Shown: piece after piece, positions 1 through 6,928 of the stretch
Position numbering within the stretch: position 1 is the first letter of the stretch
Layout: each line of letters begins with the position of its first letter
Origin: Spirochaetota bacterium
GTDB lineage: Bacteria; Spirochaetota; JAGLSM01; JAKPMW01
Length of the DNA: 34,086 nucleotides
Reading direction: 5' to 3'
NCBI GenBank assembly: GCA_031283155.1
Contig: JAITCI010000009.1
Coordinates: 1 to 34,086 of the forward strand
Translations under genes and position numbers: made by a program
Notes under the pieces: generated by a model
The model's database searches: none
Told to the model about the DNA's origin: nothing
What the model saw: the letters and a program-made list of their open reading frames with translations, nothing else

Positions 1-138
1 GTCCATATCGTGCAATCCGGGGATATGCTTCGAACCATCGCCGCGCGTTACGGAACCACAACGATAAAACTCATCCAGCTGAATAATTTCACGAATCCCG
101 ATCTGATCTATCCCGGGCAGACGGTGCGGCTCCCGTAA
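1..138 (+). CDS. C-terminal end of a LysM-domain protein (partial)
   Basis: The window opens inside this reading frame; only the last 45 residues and the TAA stop at 136-138 are visible. They form almost exactly one LysM peptidoglycan-binding motif: VHIVQSGDM at the start, a central IAARYGTT helix, then LIQLNN, and PGQTVRLP at the end. LysM modules bind N-acetylglucosamine-containing glycans, so the protein probably acts at the cell wall or in the periplasm. The catalytic or other upstream part lies outside the window, so its full function cannot be told. It could be a peptidase, an amidase or a multi-LysM protein. An exported TPR protein follows 80 bases downstream on the same strand. Confidence 0.85.
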   Translation, partial: VHIVQSGDMLRTIAARYGTTTIKLIQLNNFTNPDLIYPGQTVRLP

Positions 139-218
139 GGGCGTCAGAGAGCGCTCAGAATGCCTTTACAGGGCAGTACGCCGCATTTTTTGAGTAAAAG
201 TAGGGTGATGAGGTGCGC

Positions 219-1127
219 GTGAAAGCACAATCCATATTCTGGATGATTCTGTGCAGCCTTGTTGTTCCGCTGTATGCTGTTCCGCCGAATGCGGAAGAAA
301 GCGCCATTATGCTCATGGCGAAGGGAGACTATTTTTTTCAGTCCGGAAAAATCGCCGAGGCTCTTATTCATTACCAGAATGCGCTCAAGCGCGATCCTGA
401 ACTTGTGGAGTGCCACTACAAACTTGGGCGGCTCTTCTTTGACCAGGCGGAATATAATTTCGCGGAGTATCACTACGGGCAGGTTCTCAAAAATCAGCGG
501 GACCTGACCTACATTCATTATTATCTCGACGCGCTCTTTGAACTTGCCTATACGCACTACCGGAAAGCCGAGAAGGTGGATCCCGGCTCCGACAGAAATA
601 CCTACATTGTGCAGATGCAGAACGACATCGATGAGATCATTGCCGCGTTTGCCCCGCGGGGGCGTTTCGCGGCACTGGAAAATCAGTACGTCGAAATTGA
701 GCAGGAGTATTATCTCGCGCGCGCCTGGTATATTAAGGCGAGGCTCCTCTGGGACAAAAACCGCGATCAGGAATATCCAAACGCCTTTATAAACGCGTAT
801 AAGTATTTTGATCAGTTCCGCGAGAAACAAAAAACGGCGGAGAATTCCGGCAAGATTGCCGTTCGGGAAGCCGAGTGCCTGTATTTTTTATACAGGCATC
901 ACGCCCACCTTCAAAACGGCAGGCAGGCAAACGCCTATCGCGCTTCCGCGATGCGCATCCGTAATGAGCTTATTTCCAGAGCCGACGAATTACTCGCGAA
1001 TCCGGCGACGCATTTTGACGACGATATTCGGCATTATCAGCAGGCGGCGGAGAGCATTGATTCCCTCTTCAGCGGCAAAACCAGCATTGAGCCGCTCTTC
1101 CGGTTTTTTAAGCCGAAAGAACCGTAA
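219..1127 (+). CDS. Exported tetratricopeptide-repeat protein
   Basis: A 302-residue protein of unknown specific role. I chose GTG at 219 because a GATGAGG ribosome site lies 5 bases upstream; a GTG at 213 is in frame but overlaps that site. The N-terminus (MKAQSIFWMILCSLVVPLYA) looks like a signal peptide with cleavage after about residue 20. Residues 25-110 hold two or three TPR-like helix pairs (for example the segments around GDYFFQSGKIAEALIHY and CHYKLGRLFFDQAEYNFAEYHY). The rest is mostly helical and rich in Tyr, Arg and Glu, with no enzyme motif. TPRs are protein-binding scaffolds, so a periplasmic or outer-membrane assembly role is likely. It follows a LysM protein, which fits a cell-envelope function. 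Confidence 0.75.
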   Translation: MKAQSIFWMILCSLVVPLYAVPPNAEESAIMLMAKGDYFFQSGKIAEALIHYQNALKRDPELVECHYKLGRLFFDQAEYNFAEYHYGQVLKNQRDLTYIHYYLDALFELAYTHYRKAEKVDPGSDRNTYIVQMQNDIDEIIAAFAPRGRFAALENQYVEIEQEYYLARAWYIKARLLWDKNRDQEYPNAFINAYKYFDQFREKQKTAENSGKIAVREAECLYFLYRHHAHLQNGRQANAYRASAMRIRNELISRADELLANPATHFDDDIRHYQQAAESIDSLFSGKTSIEPLFRFFKPKEP

Positions 1128-1285
1128 GAGCCAGAGGACGGAACTGGTTTTGAAGATAATTTAAAAGAGCAAACAGGCTGAGCGGGGCGGTCATAGCATA
1201 ACATATATATGCAAAACCTGAAACGGCGATCTTCCGAAAAACAAAATATAAAGATTGCTGATACAGTAAGTATGGCTGCGCGATT

Positions 1286-1783
1286 TTATTTTTTGACCAT
1301 TATTTCATCAACCATGACATAGTACCGGTTTTGACCGTATTTTTCGTAGCTGTTAAACACGCCGGTGACTTCAATTTTCGTTTCATTCTCCGGGTAGTCG
1401 TTGGGGTAATCATGATCGCCCGCCCGGATAAACTCCAGCCCCTGCTTGCAGCATGCGGACGCATCCTCAATAATGACATAATGATGATACTGGTGGTCTT
1501 TATCGGGATAGGAGGCATAGTAGGGGCCGCTCATCCGGATGGTTTTTCCCATATACTCGTTTGGCTGCGTCATGATGTTATAGACTTCGGCATACACCAT
1601 TGTTGCGCTCAGAACCGTCAAATCCACATCAATCTTTGGCGGCGTTTTGGCGCTGGCGCCATTGGCAATGGTTGCCGGATTTTCCCGTACTGTTGACTTA
1701 TTGTTGGCAATTTCAGCAGCGTCATTTTTTGAACAGGCTGCGAGGATGCATAGCAGGCACAGGATGGGAAAGCATTTTTTCAT
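1286..1783 (-). CDS. Conserved lipoprotein of the zinc-uptake operon
   Basis: A 165-residue protein with a lipoprotein signal (MKKCFPILCLLCILAAC, lipidated Cys17). After a low-complexity stretch to about residue 50 there is a compact domain with YAEVYNIM, a Cys pair at 111-112 (ACCKQGLEF), His97/100/101 and a C-terminal EIEVTGVFNSYEKYG strand pattern that resembles a small OB-like beta barrel. From memory, similar proteins occur beside zinc ABC transporters in Firmicutes; their function is not known to me. Its ATG overlaps the znuB stop (ATGA), so it is translationally coupled to the transporter. The CC pair and His cluster suggest metal binding at the membrane surface, but this is inference. 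Confidence 0.75.
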   Translation of the reverse strand: MKKCFPILCLLCILAACSKNDAAEIANNKSTVRENPATIANGASAKTPPKIDVDLTVLSATMVYAEVYNIMTQPNEYMGKTIRMSGPYYASYPDKDHQYHHYVIIEDASACCKQGLEFIRAGDHDYPNDYPENETKIEVTGVFNSYEKYGQNRYYVMVDEIMVKK

Positions 1784-2628
1784 TGTATGTACGCCCTCCG
1801 TATCACGCATCCGGCTGCGGCAAAGGCAAGAAAGCCCGCAATATCCACAGCCACAATGGTTGAACCCACCGGCGTTCCCGCAAGAATGGAGATCAGAATC
1901 CCAAGAACGGCGCATACCACCGACAGGATAACCGAGCATACAGTCACGGCCTTAAAGCTCCTGAACACCCGCATCGCGGACAAGGCGGGGAATATCACCA
2001 ATGCGGAAATTAAAAGCGCGCCGACAAGGTTCATCGCAAGGACAATGACCGCAGCGATAATAACGGCCAGTACAAGATTATATATTTTGGCGCGCAGACC
2101 GGTGGCCGCAGAAAAATCTTCGTCAAAGGTAACGGCAAATATCTTGTGATAAAACAGCAGGAATACGGCGGTTACCAGAACCGAAAGGATCACGCAGAGG
2201 TACACCTTTGTTTTGTCCAGGGTCAGGATTGAGGTGGAGCCGAAGAGGGTGACGCAGACGTCTCCCGCGAGGTTTGAGGATTTCGCGAAAAGATTCATTA
2301 TGAGATAGCCGATGGCCAGCGCGCCCACGGAGATCATGGCGATAGCGGCGTCGCCTTTTATTTTTGCGTTCTGCCCCGCGCGCAGGATCAGAATGGCGGA
2401 TATGACGGTGACAGGCAGGACCAGGAGAAAATTATTCGTCAGGTTCATCGCCGCCGCTATCGCCATAGCGCCGAACGCGACATGGGAAAGCCCGTCTCCG
2501 ATGAAGGAAAAACGTTTCAGAACCAAGGTTACGCCCAGGAGGGAAGAGCAGAGCGCAATCAGAACGCCGACGATCAGCGCGTAGCGCACAAACGGATATT
2601 GAAAATACAATATGAGTGTATCCATCAT
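1780..2628 (-). CDS. znuB: Zinc/manganese ABC transporter, membrane permease (ABC-3 family)
   Basis: A 282-residue, very hydrophobic protein of the ABC-3 permease family that forms the channel for Zn2+ or Mn2+ import with the ATPase and binding protein encoded just upstream. About eight membrane helices are visible. Family hallmarks include GLSHVAFGAMAI near residue 55 and the repeated AMNLVGALLISALVIFPA segment. I chose ATG 2628 because a GGAG lies 9 bases upstream; an in-frame ATG at 2643 has no ribosome site. The start lies just after the end of znuC, and the stop overlaps the start of the downstream lipoprotein. Whether the substrate is zinc or manganese cannot be settled from the permease alone. 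Confidence 0.92.
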   Translation of the reverse strand: MMDTLILYFQYPFVRYALIVGVLIALCSSLLGVTLVLKRFSFIGDGLSHVAFGAMAIAAAMNLTNNFLLVLPVTVISAILILRAGQNAKIKGDAAIAMISVGALAIGYLIMNLFAKSSNLAGDVCVTLFGSTSILTLDKTKVYLCVILSVLVTAVFLLFYHKIFAVTFDEDFSAATGLRAKIYNLVLAVIIAAVIVLAMNLVGALLISALVIFPALSAMRVFRSFKAVTVCSVILSVVCAVLGILISILAGTPVGSTIVAVDIAGFLAFAAAGCVIRRAYIQ

Positions 2629-2633
2629 CTCCG

Positions 2634-3335
2634 TTATCTCCATCCGGCGTATATGTGTCCGGCCTTGCTTCGCAGATAATCCGTTTTTGTTCCGAAGAAC
2701 AGGGCGGTCTGGCTGCCGATGTGCAGAATATACGAAGCGTATTGTACAGCGGCGGCTATGTCATGGGAAATCATAATAATGGTTATGCCGCTGTAGTTGA
2801 GCTTCGCTATTATGGCATACATATCCTCCGCCGCCTTCGGATCAAGCCCTGCGGCGGGTTCGTCCAGCAGAAGCATCCTGCCGGCGGCGCATAACGCGCG
2901 CGCGAGGAGTGTTCGTTGCTGCTGCCCGCCGGAGAGTTCCCGGTAACAGCGTTTCGCAAGCGGGGCAATACCGAGTTTTTCCATATTGTCTTCCGCCGCC
3001 TGCTTTTCGGCATGGTTGTAATACGGACGCAGGCCGGTGCGGTTTAAGCAGCCGGAGCGGACAACCTCTCTGACAGACGCGGGAAAATCCTTTTGCACCA
3101 CGGTCTGCTGGGGGAGGTAGCCAATCTCGTCCGGCGCCAAACCATCGCCCGTGATGATCTGTCCCGACGCCGGCATTTTCAGTTTCAATATGGCTTTCAT
3201 CAATGTGCTTTTTCCGGCGCCATTCTCTCCGACTATGCAGAGATAGTCTCCGGCGTTTACGGCAAAGGAGAGATTGGAGATCACCGTTTTCCCTTCATAG
3301 CCCAGGGTCAGATTCTGACAGGCGAGCTGCGGCAT
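2634..3335 (-). CDS. znuC: Zinc/manganese ABC transporter ATP-binding protein
   Basis: A 233-residue ABC ATPase that powers metal import on the cytoplasmic face. Walker A is GENGAGKST at residues 36-44, the Q-loop region is GYLPQQ, the signature is LSGGQQQR at 134-141, and Walker B is MLLLDEP at 154-160, followed by the D-loop AAGLD and the switch His in ISHD. Length and motif spacing are normal for ZnuC/MntB-type ATPases. It starts 11 bases after the znuA stop and is followed at once by the permease, so the three proteins are made from one transcript. Confidence 0.93.
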   Translation of the reverse strand: MPQLACQNLTLGYEGKTVISNLSFAVNAGDYLCIVGENGAGKSTLMKAILKLKMPASGQIITGDGLAPDEIGYLPQQTVVQKDFPASVREVVRSGCLNRTGLRPYYNHAEKQAAEDNMEKLGIAPLAKRCYRELSGGQQQRTLLARALCAAGRMLLLDEPAAGLDPKAAEDMYAIIAKLNYSGITIIMISHDIAAAVQYASYILHIGSQTALFFGTKTDYLRSKAGHIYAGWR

Positions 3336-3346
3336 ACATACATCCT

Positions 3347-4306
3347 TTAGTTAAGGGCTTCTTTCAGCACGGAGAGATTATGTTCCATGATGGAAAGATA
3401 CGCCGCGCCGTTTGCAATATCATCTCCCGTCACGGACTGCATGGAGTCCAGCGCGAGAATTTGCTGGTTTTTCCCCGCAGTATTGTCTCTGATGGTACGC
3501 GCGATGGATCTATCCGCGCTTTCCGTTACCATGATGTTTATCAGTTTGAGTGCATCCATTTTACCGGCGAGAAAAATGATGGTCTCAAAGCTGGCCTCCG
3601 TTTCGGCGGAACAGCCGGGAAAAGCGGCGTAATAGCGCAAACCATAATCATCGGCCAGATACCGGAAGGGGAAGCGGTCGCCGAACAGGAGCGTTATGGG
3701 GCGGTATGTATCAACGGTTGTCTGGTATTCTGCATCCAAAACGGATAATTTTTCAATATACGTCCTGAGATTATCCCGGTATACCTGCGCGTTATCGGCG
3801 TCGAGTGATGCAAGGGCGTCTGCAATGGCGGCGCAAAATTTCTGCGCGTTTTTCAATGAAAGCCACACATGCTCGTCGTATTCGGCCTCATCATTGTCCT
3901 CATGCTCTTTTTTTTCCATGCCCTCCATGATTTCTTCCGATTTGGCTGCGCTTCCGAGGATGCCCAGCAGGTTGATGACGATCATATTTTTATTGGTTTT
4001 TTTCTTCAGAACGTCGTTTACCCATCCGTCGGATTCGCCGCCCACATGGATGAACAAGTCGCAGGCGGAGATCTGTATTATGTCGTCAACCGACGGCTGA
4101 TAATTATGCAAATCAATCCTGTTATGGAGCAGCAGGGTTATATCCATCCTGTCCGCCGTATCGCCGAGGATTTGGCGAACCCAATCATATTGCGGGAAAA
4201 TCGTACACACGACGCTGATTTTCCTGTTTGAGCCGACTGCCTTACAGCCGAATTGTATGGCTATCGCCGACAGCAGGATCAGCAGAATCGCGGTCAATCG
4301 CTTCAT
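3347..4306 (-). CDS. znuA: Zinc/manganese ABC transporter substrate-binding lipoprotein
   Basis: A 319-residue cluster A-I metal-binding protein and first gene of the znuACB operon. The signal ends in AIQFGC, so Cys21 is probably lipidated. Metal ligands visible are His67 (DLHNYQPS) and His146 (DEHVWLS), next to an acidic stretch (EHEDNDEAEYDEH, about 134-146) at the place of the usual His-rich loop. At the third ligand position the sequence reads GDRFPFRY instead of the usual His-containing motif; the following DDYGLRYYAAFPGCSAETE block is typical of a Firmicutes-type ZnuA subgroup as I remember it. AGAGG lies 7 bases before the ATG. Zinc is more likely than manganese, but this is not proven. 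Confidence 0.9.
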   Translation of the reverse strand: MKRLTAILLILLSAIAIQFGCKAVGSNRKISVVCTIFPQYDWVRQILGDTADRMDITLLLHNRIDLHNYQPSVDDIIQISACDLFIHVGGESDGWVNDVLKKKTNKNMIVINLLGILGSAAKSEEIMEGMEKKEHEDNDEAEYDEHVWLSLKNAQKFCAAIADALASLDADNAQVYRDNLRTYIEKLSVLDAEYQTTVDTYRPITLLFGDRFPFRYLADDYGLRYYAAFPGCSAETEASFETIIFLAGKMDALKLINIMVTESADRSIARTIRDNTAGKNQQILALDSMQSVTGDDIANGAAYLSIMEHNLSVLKEALN

Positions 4307-4320
4307 AAACGAACCTCTAT

Positions 4321-4350
4321 GAAATGATAATACAGATATAAGATAACACT
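4321..4350 (-). promoter_or_regulatory. AT-rich putative promoter/operator before znuA
   Basis: Between the znuA ribosome site and about 45 bases upstream is a short AT-rich stretch (TTATCTTATATC and GTATTATCATTTC on the minus strand) with TTATAT and TATTAT as possible -10 boxes. The GATAAT-like halves resemble Fur/Zur family half-sites, but no perfect dyad is present, so the call is weak. Confidence 0.25.
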
Positions 4351-4468
4351 AAGCGCGTTTGACGATAAGGGAGGGGCATAGAGATTCCAGAATGAATGGA
4401 ACGATGCTGAGGATTTTGCCTTCGGCTTGCGTATTTGCGGGAAATGGCGGTTTCTGGGCGCAAGTTTA

Positions 4469-4484
4469 CATAATGCACATTATG
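4469..4484. promoter_or_regulatory. 16-bp palindrome upstream of znuA, possible metalloregulator site
   Basis: CATAATG and CATTATG form perfect 7-bp inverted arms around a CA spacer. It lies 163 bases upstream of the znuA start, in the 222-base gap to the preceding gene. ATAAT/ATTAT arms are typical of Fur-superfamily boxes (Fur, Zur, PerR), though those usually have a 1-base spacer. The position before a zinc operon makes a Zur-type operator plausible; it could also be a hairpin at the end of the upstream transcript. Confidence 0.35.
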
Positions 4485-4528
4485 GGAGATGTGGAGTACA
4501 GAAAAACTTAAACAGGATGACTCAAATT

Positions 4529-5095
4529 TTATTTGCGCGTTTTCTCGGGATTTGCGTAATGAATACGTTTGCGGAAGAAATAATATGGTTTGCCCCTGTT
4601 GCGGCGCTCCTGGACTATGCAAAAATCACCATTGCCGATATAGTTGAGGCTTTCATTCTGTGAAATCTGTTCACAGGCGGTAAGTTTTTTTTGAACGCAC
4701 TCAAAATGGCATAATTTGTGTTCTTCGTCGTTATATGGAATAGCCGTAAGCATATCATCAATAACGCCATTGCAAAGCGCGCAGTCTTGTTTTGCCTGCT
4801 TCAGGTTTTGGATTTCAGCCTTTGCGTCGCGGTAGGTTTTATCAAGCTCCTGCGGCATATTCACTCTTTGCGCAATGCGATCCTTCCGCACGAGGCGGCC
4901 ATTGACCATTTCAAGAGCCGGGCGATGTTCGTGTTTTACATTTTTCTGAAAACGGTTTTTTTTTGTGTCTTCCGATTGCTGCGCCTCCGCTCTGGAGCTA
5001 TTTCCTTGTTTTTGGAAACGCTTTTTCATCCAGCGCGAATGCCCTCGTCTTTTTTGGGCTGTATCATGCAATGTATGATTTTTTTCGTCAGCCAT
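4529..5095 (-). CDS. Putative zinc-binding protein with CxxC...HxxC motif
   Basis: A 188-residue protein I cannot assign to a named family. The N-terminal 100 residues are highly charged and basic (KKR, KHEHRP), probably disordered and able to bind nucleic acid. Residues 105-133 carry Cys105-x2-Cys108 ... His130-x2-Cys133 (CALCNG then CHFECV), a clear candidate zinc site. The C-terminus ends in a basic aromatic segment (KPYYFFRKRIHY). I chose ATG 5095, giving MADEKNHT; it overlaps the aminotransferase stop by 8 bases, so the two are coupled. A role in RNA or DNA binding is a guess from charge alone. Confidence 0.75.
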   Translation of the reverse strand: MADEKNHTLHDTAQKRRGHSRWMKKRFQKQGNSSRAEAQQSEDTKKNRFQKNVKHEHRPALEMVNGRLVRKDRIAQRVNMPQELDKTYRDAKAEIQNLKQAKQDCALCNGVIDDMLTAIPYNDEEHKLCHFECVQKKLTACEQISQNESLNYIGNGDFCIVQERRNRGKPYYFFRKRIHYANPEKTRK

Positions 5096-6209
5096 GCTGC
5101 CCTCCGGTCTCGCGCGCAAGATCGGCGAAAACCTCTATCCCGCGCCTGAGGATATCCTCATGCACCGCAAAAGAAATGCGGAAATATCCCCTGCGCTCCG
5201 AAAAAACAGAACCGGGAACAATGAGGCAATTTTTTGCGAGCGCCATTTCCACAAAGCGATCCTCTTCAATCGGGCATTTAGGGAAGATATAGAACGCGCC
5301 GCCCGGCCGCATCACCTTGTAACCCGCTTCGCGAAGCCCATTATAGATAAGGTTGCGCCGCGCGAGATATTCAGCGTGATGCGTATTTCCCAGGGCGAAT
5401 GCCCGCACCGCCGCTTTTTGCGCAAAGCTCGGCGCGCAGACAAAGGTATATTGCTGGAGCTTTGTCATTTCCTCGATTATTTGCTTCGGACCTGCCGCAA
5501 AACCAATGCGCCAGCCCGGCATACCGCTGGTTTTCGATAAGCCGTTCAGGACAACCGTATTCTCGGGATATACCTCCGCTATGCTGCAATACGGCTCATC
5601 GTAGCAAAATTCGCGGTATATCTCATCGGAAACAACCAGGATGTTGCGTCGGCGAGCCATATCCGCAACCGCTGTGAGTACTTCCCTGCTGTATATCACC
5701 CCTGTCGGGTTTGAGGGGCTGTTTATGAGGATCATTTTCGTTTTGGGCGTCAAGGCGGCTTCAATCTTGCCCGGATCGAGCTGAAAATCGGGATAGGTGT
5801 CCACCATCACCGCGCGGGCACCCACAAGGTGCGCGAGGTGTTTATACATCACAAAATAGGGATCGGGAAAGATAATCTCATCGCCGGGGTCGAGTACCGC
5901 GAGCATAAGCAGAAATAAAGCGCCGGATACGCCGGAACACACCAGGCTGGCTTCCGGTTTAAACCCCGAACCGCGCGCGAGATACTCCATAATGGCCGCA
6001 TTCAGTTCCGGTAAGCCCTGCGTGGGGGTATATTTATTATAGCCTGCCCGGATGGCGGTAACAGCGATATCCTTGAGTTCGTCAGAAACATCAAAATCCG
6101 GCTGCCCTATACTCAGGTTGATCGGATCTTTCAACTGAGCGCCCAGATCAAAAACCTTGCGGATGCCGGATGCGTCTATCCCCTGCATACGAGCCGCGAT
6201 CAAGCTCAC
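5088..6209 (-). CDS. Class I/II pyridoxal-phosphate aminotransferase
   Basis: A fold-type I aminotransferase of about 373 residues. Visible landmarks are NLSIGQPDF, the YTPTQGLPELN substrate loop, NSPSNPTGV (PLP-binding Asn), VSDEIYREF (PLP-binding Asp/Tyr), NGLSKTSGMPGWRIGF (Schiff-base Lys in SK and the following Arg) and the C-terminal YFRISFA, whose Arg binds the substrate carboxylate. It transfers amino groups between an amino acid and a 2-oxo acid; the substrate (aspartate, aromatic or alanine) cannot be told. GGAGG is 8 bases before GTG 6209 but only 2 before an in-frame ATG at 6215, so I favour the GTG. A 93-base gap separates it from the upstream flgM-like gene. Confidence 0.92.
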   Translation of the reverse strand: MSLIAARMQGIDASGIRKVFDLGAQLKDPINLSIGQPDFDVSDELKDIAVTAIRAGYNKYTPTQGLPELNAAIMEYLARGSGFKPEASLVCSGVSGALFLLMLAVLDPGDEIIFPDPYFVMYKHLAHLVGARAVMVDTYPDFQLDPGKIEAALTPKTKMILINSPSNPTGVIYSREVLTAVADMARRRNILVVSDEIYREFCYDEPYCSIAEVYPENTVVLNGLSKTSGMPGWRIGFAAGPKQIIEEMTKLQQYTFVCAPSFAQKAAVRAFALGNTHHAEYLARRNLIYNGLREAGYKVMRPGGAFYIFPKCPIEEDRFVEMALAKNCLIVPGSVFSERRGYFRISFAVHEDILRRGIEVFADLARETGGQHG

Positions 6210-6308
6210 CCTCATTCCCTCCAGCGCAAATGACTCTTATGTCCATAAAAATAGACATGGGAAGGCGCAAGCAGTGATTTATTTTGTTTGTGCAGTTCTT
6301 GTGTCAGA

Positions 6309-6500
6309 TCAGTACAAGATTCGCGCGAGATCTGCCGCGAGCTTCTCGAGTGCGTTTTCAAGATATCCGTTATCGTTGATTTTTTCACGGAGGAGATGAA
6401 TACGACTATCACGTTCGGCAAGCTGCCGGGGCGTTATTTTCCGGGATGATTCCGCTTCACGCGCCTGAAGCGCATCCTTAATCTGTTCACTGTTTACCAT
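6309..6500 (-). CDS. Small protein, possibly FlgM-like anti-sigma factor
   Basis: A 63-residue protein starting at ATG 6500, with AGGA 6-8 bases upstream; an in-frame TTG at 6539 would also be possible but lacks a site. The C-terminal half (DSRIHLLREKI, then GYLENALEKLAADLARILY) has the pattern of FlgM C-terminal helices: R-I-x2-L-x-x-x-I, a Gly-Tyr turn, then an amphipathic helix. FlgM binds and holds the flagellar sigma factor until the hook is complete. Its location directly after FliK-like, FlhB-like and HD-GYP genes supports a flagellar link. The similarity is short, so this remains a suggestion; a generic coiled-coil regulator is the alternative. Confidence 0.5.
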   Translation of the reverse strand: MVNSEQIKDALQAREAESSRKITPRQLAERDSRIHLLREKINDNGYLENALEKLAADLARILY

Positions 6501-6535
6501 AGTCAATCCTTTGACCTTTAGGTTCGACGTCCTTG

Positions 6536-6928
6536 TCAAACCAGCATGATGATATCTTTCACATGCTCAATTCTGTATGGCTCTTCCCTCTCTATGAATA
6601 TAGCATCAAAGCGTACTCGTCTGTAGCTTCTATTCATATTTTCGATAAAATTCCGCGCGACTTGAGCTATTTTTTGCTTTTTTCTCACGTCTATTGAATT
6701 CTGGCAAAGAGCAAAATTTTGCCCGGAACCGCTTCTTACCTCAATAAAAATAACGCAGGCCTCATTCGCATCATAACAAATGAGATCTATTTCGCCCCGC
6801 GCAGTGCGATAATTCCGCGCGAGTACATCGATTCCGCTTTGTGATGAGAAATACTGAAAAGCCCTCTCTTCTGCCTCCTTCCCAAGCAGGGTACTCGATT
6901 TAGAGGAGAACTTGCCTTTCTTTTTCAT
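6536..6928 (-). CDS. yraN: YraN/UPF0102 family nuclease-like protein
   Basis: A 130-residue member of the UPF0102 family. The family core is visible: GKEAEERAFQYF, then ARNYRTARGEIDLIC (conserved GEIDLI), FIEVRSG (the E-x-K-like acidic pair of a PD-(D/E)XK-type fold, here EVR) and a later RFDAIFIE strand. Family members are thought to be Holliday-junction-type endonucleases, but the cellular role is not settled. The gene is usually next to rnhB and rplS, as here. The ATG lies 29 bases inside the 3' end of the HD-GYP gene, so expression is coupled. Confidence 0.88.
   Translation of the reverse strand: MKKKGKFSSKSSTLLGKEAEERAFQYFSSQSGIDVLARNYRTARGEIDLICYDANEACVIFIEVRSGSGQNFALCQNSIDVRKKQKIAQVARNFIENMNRSYRRVRFDAIFIEREEPYRIEHVKDIIMLV

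Noticed and set aside
4317..4622. Minus-strand open frame of about 101 codons between the zinc-site gene and znuA
   Set aside because: It overlaps the end of the zinc-site gene in another frame, covers the likely promoter region and has no protein-like pattern.
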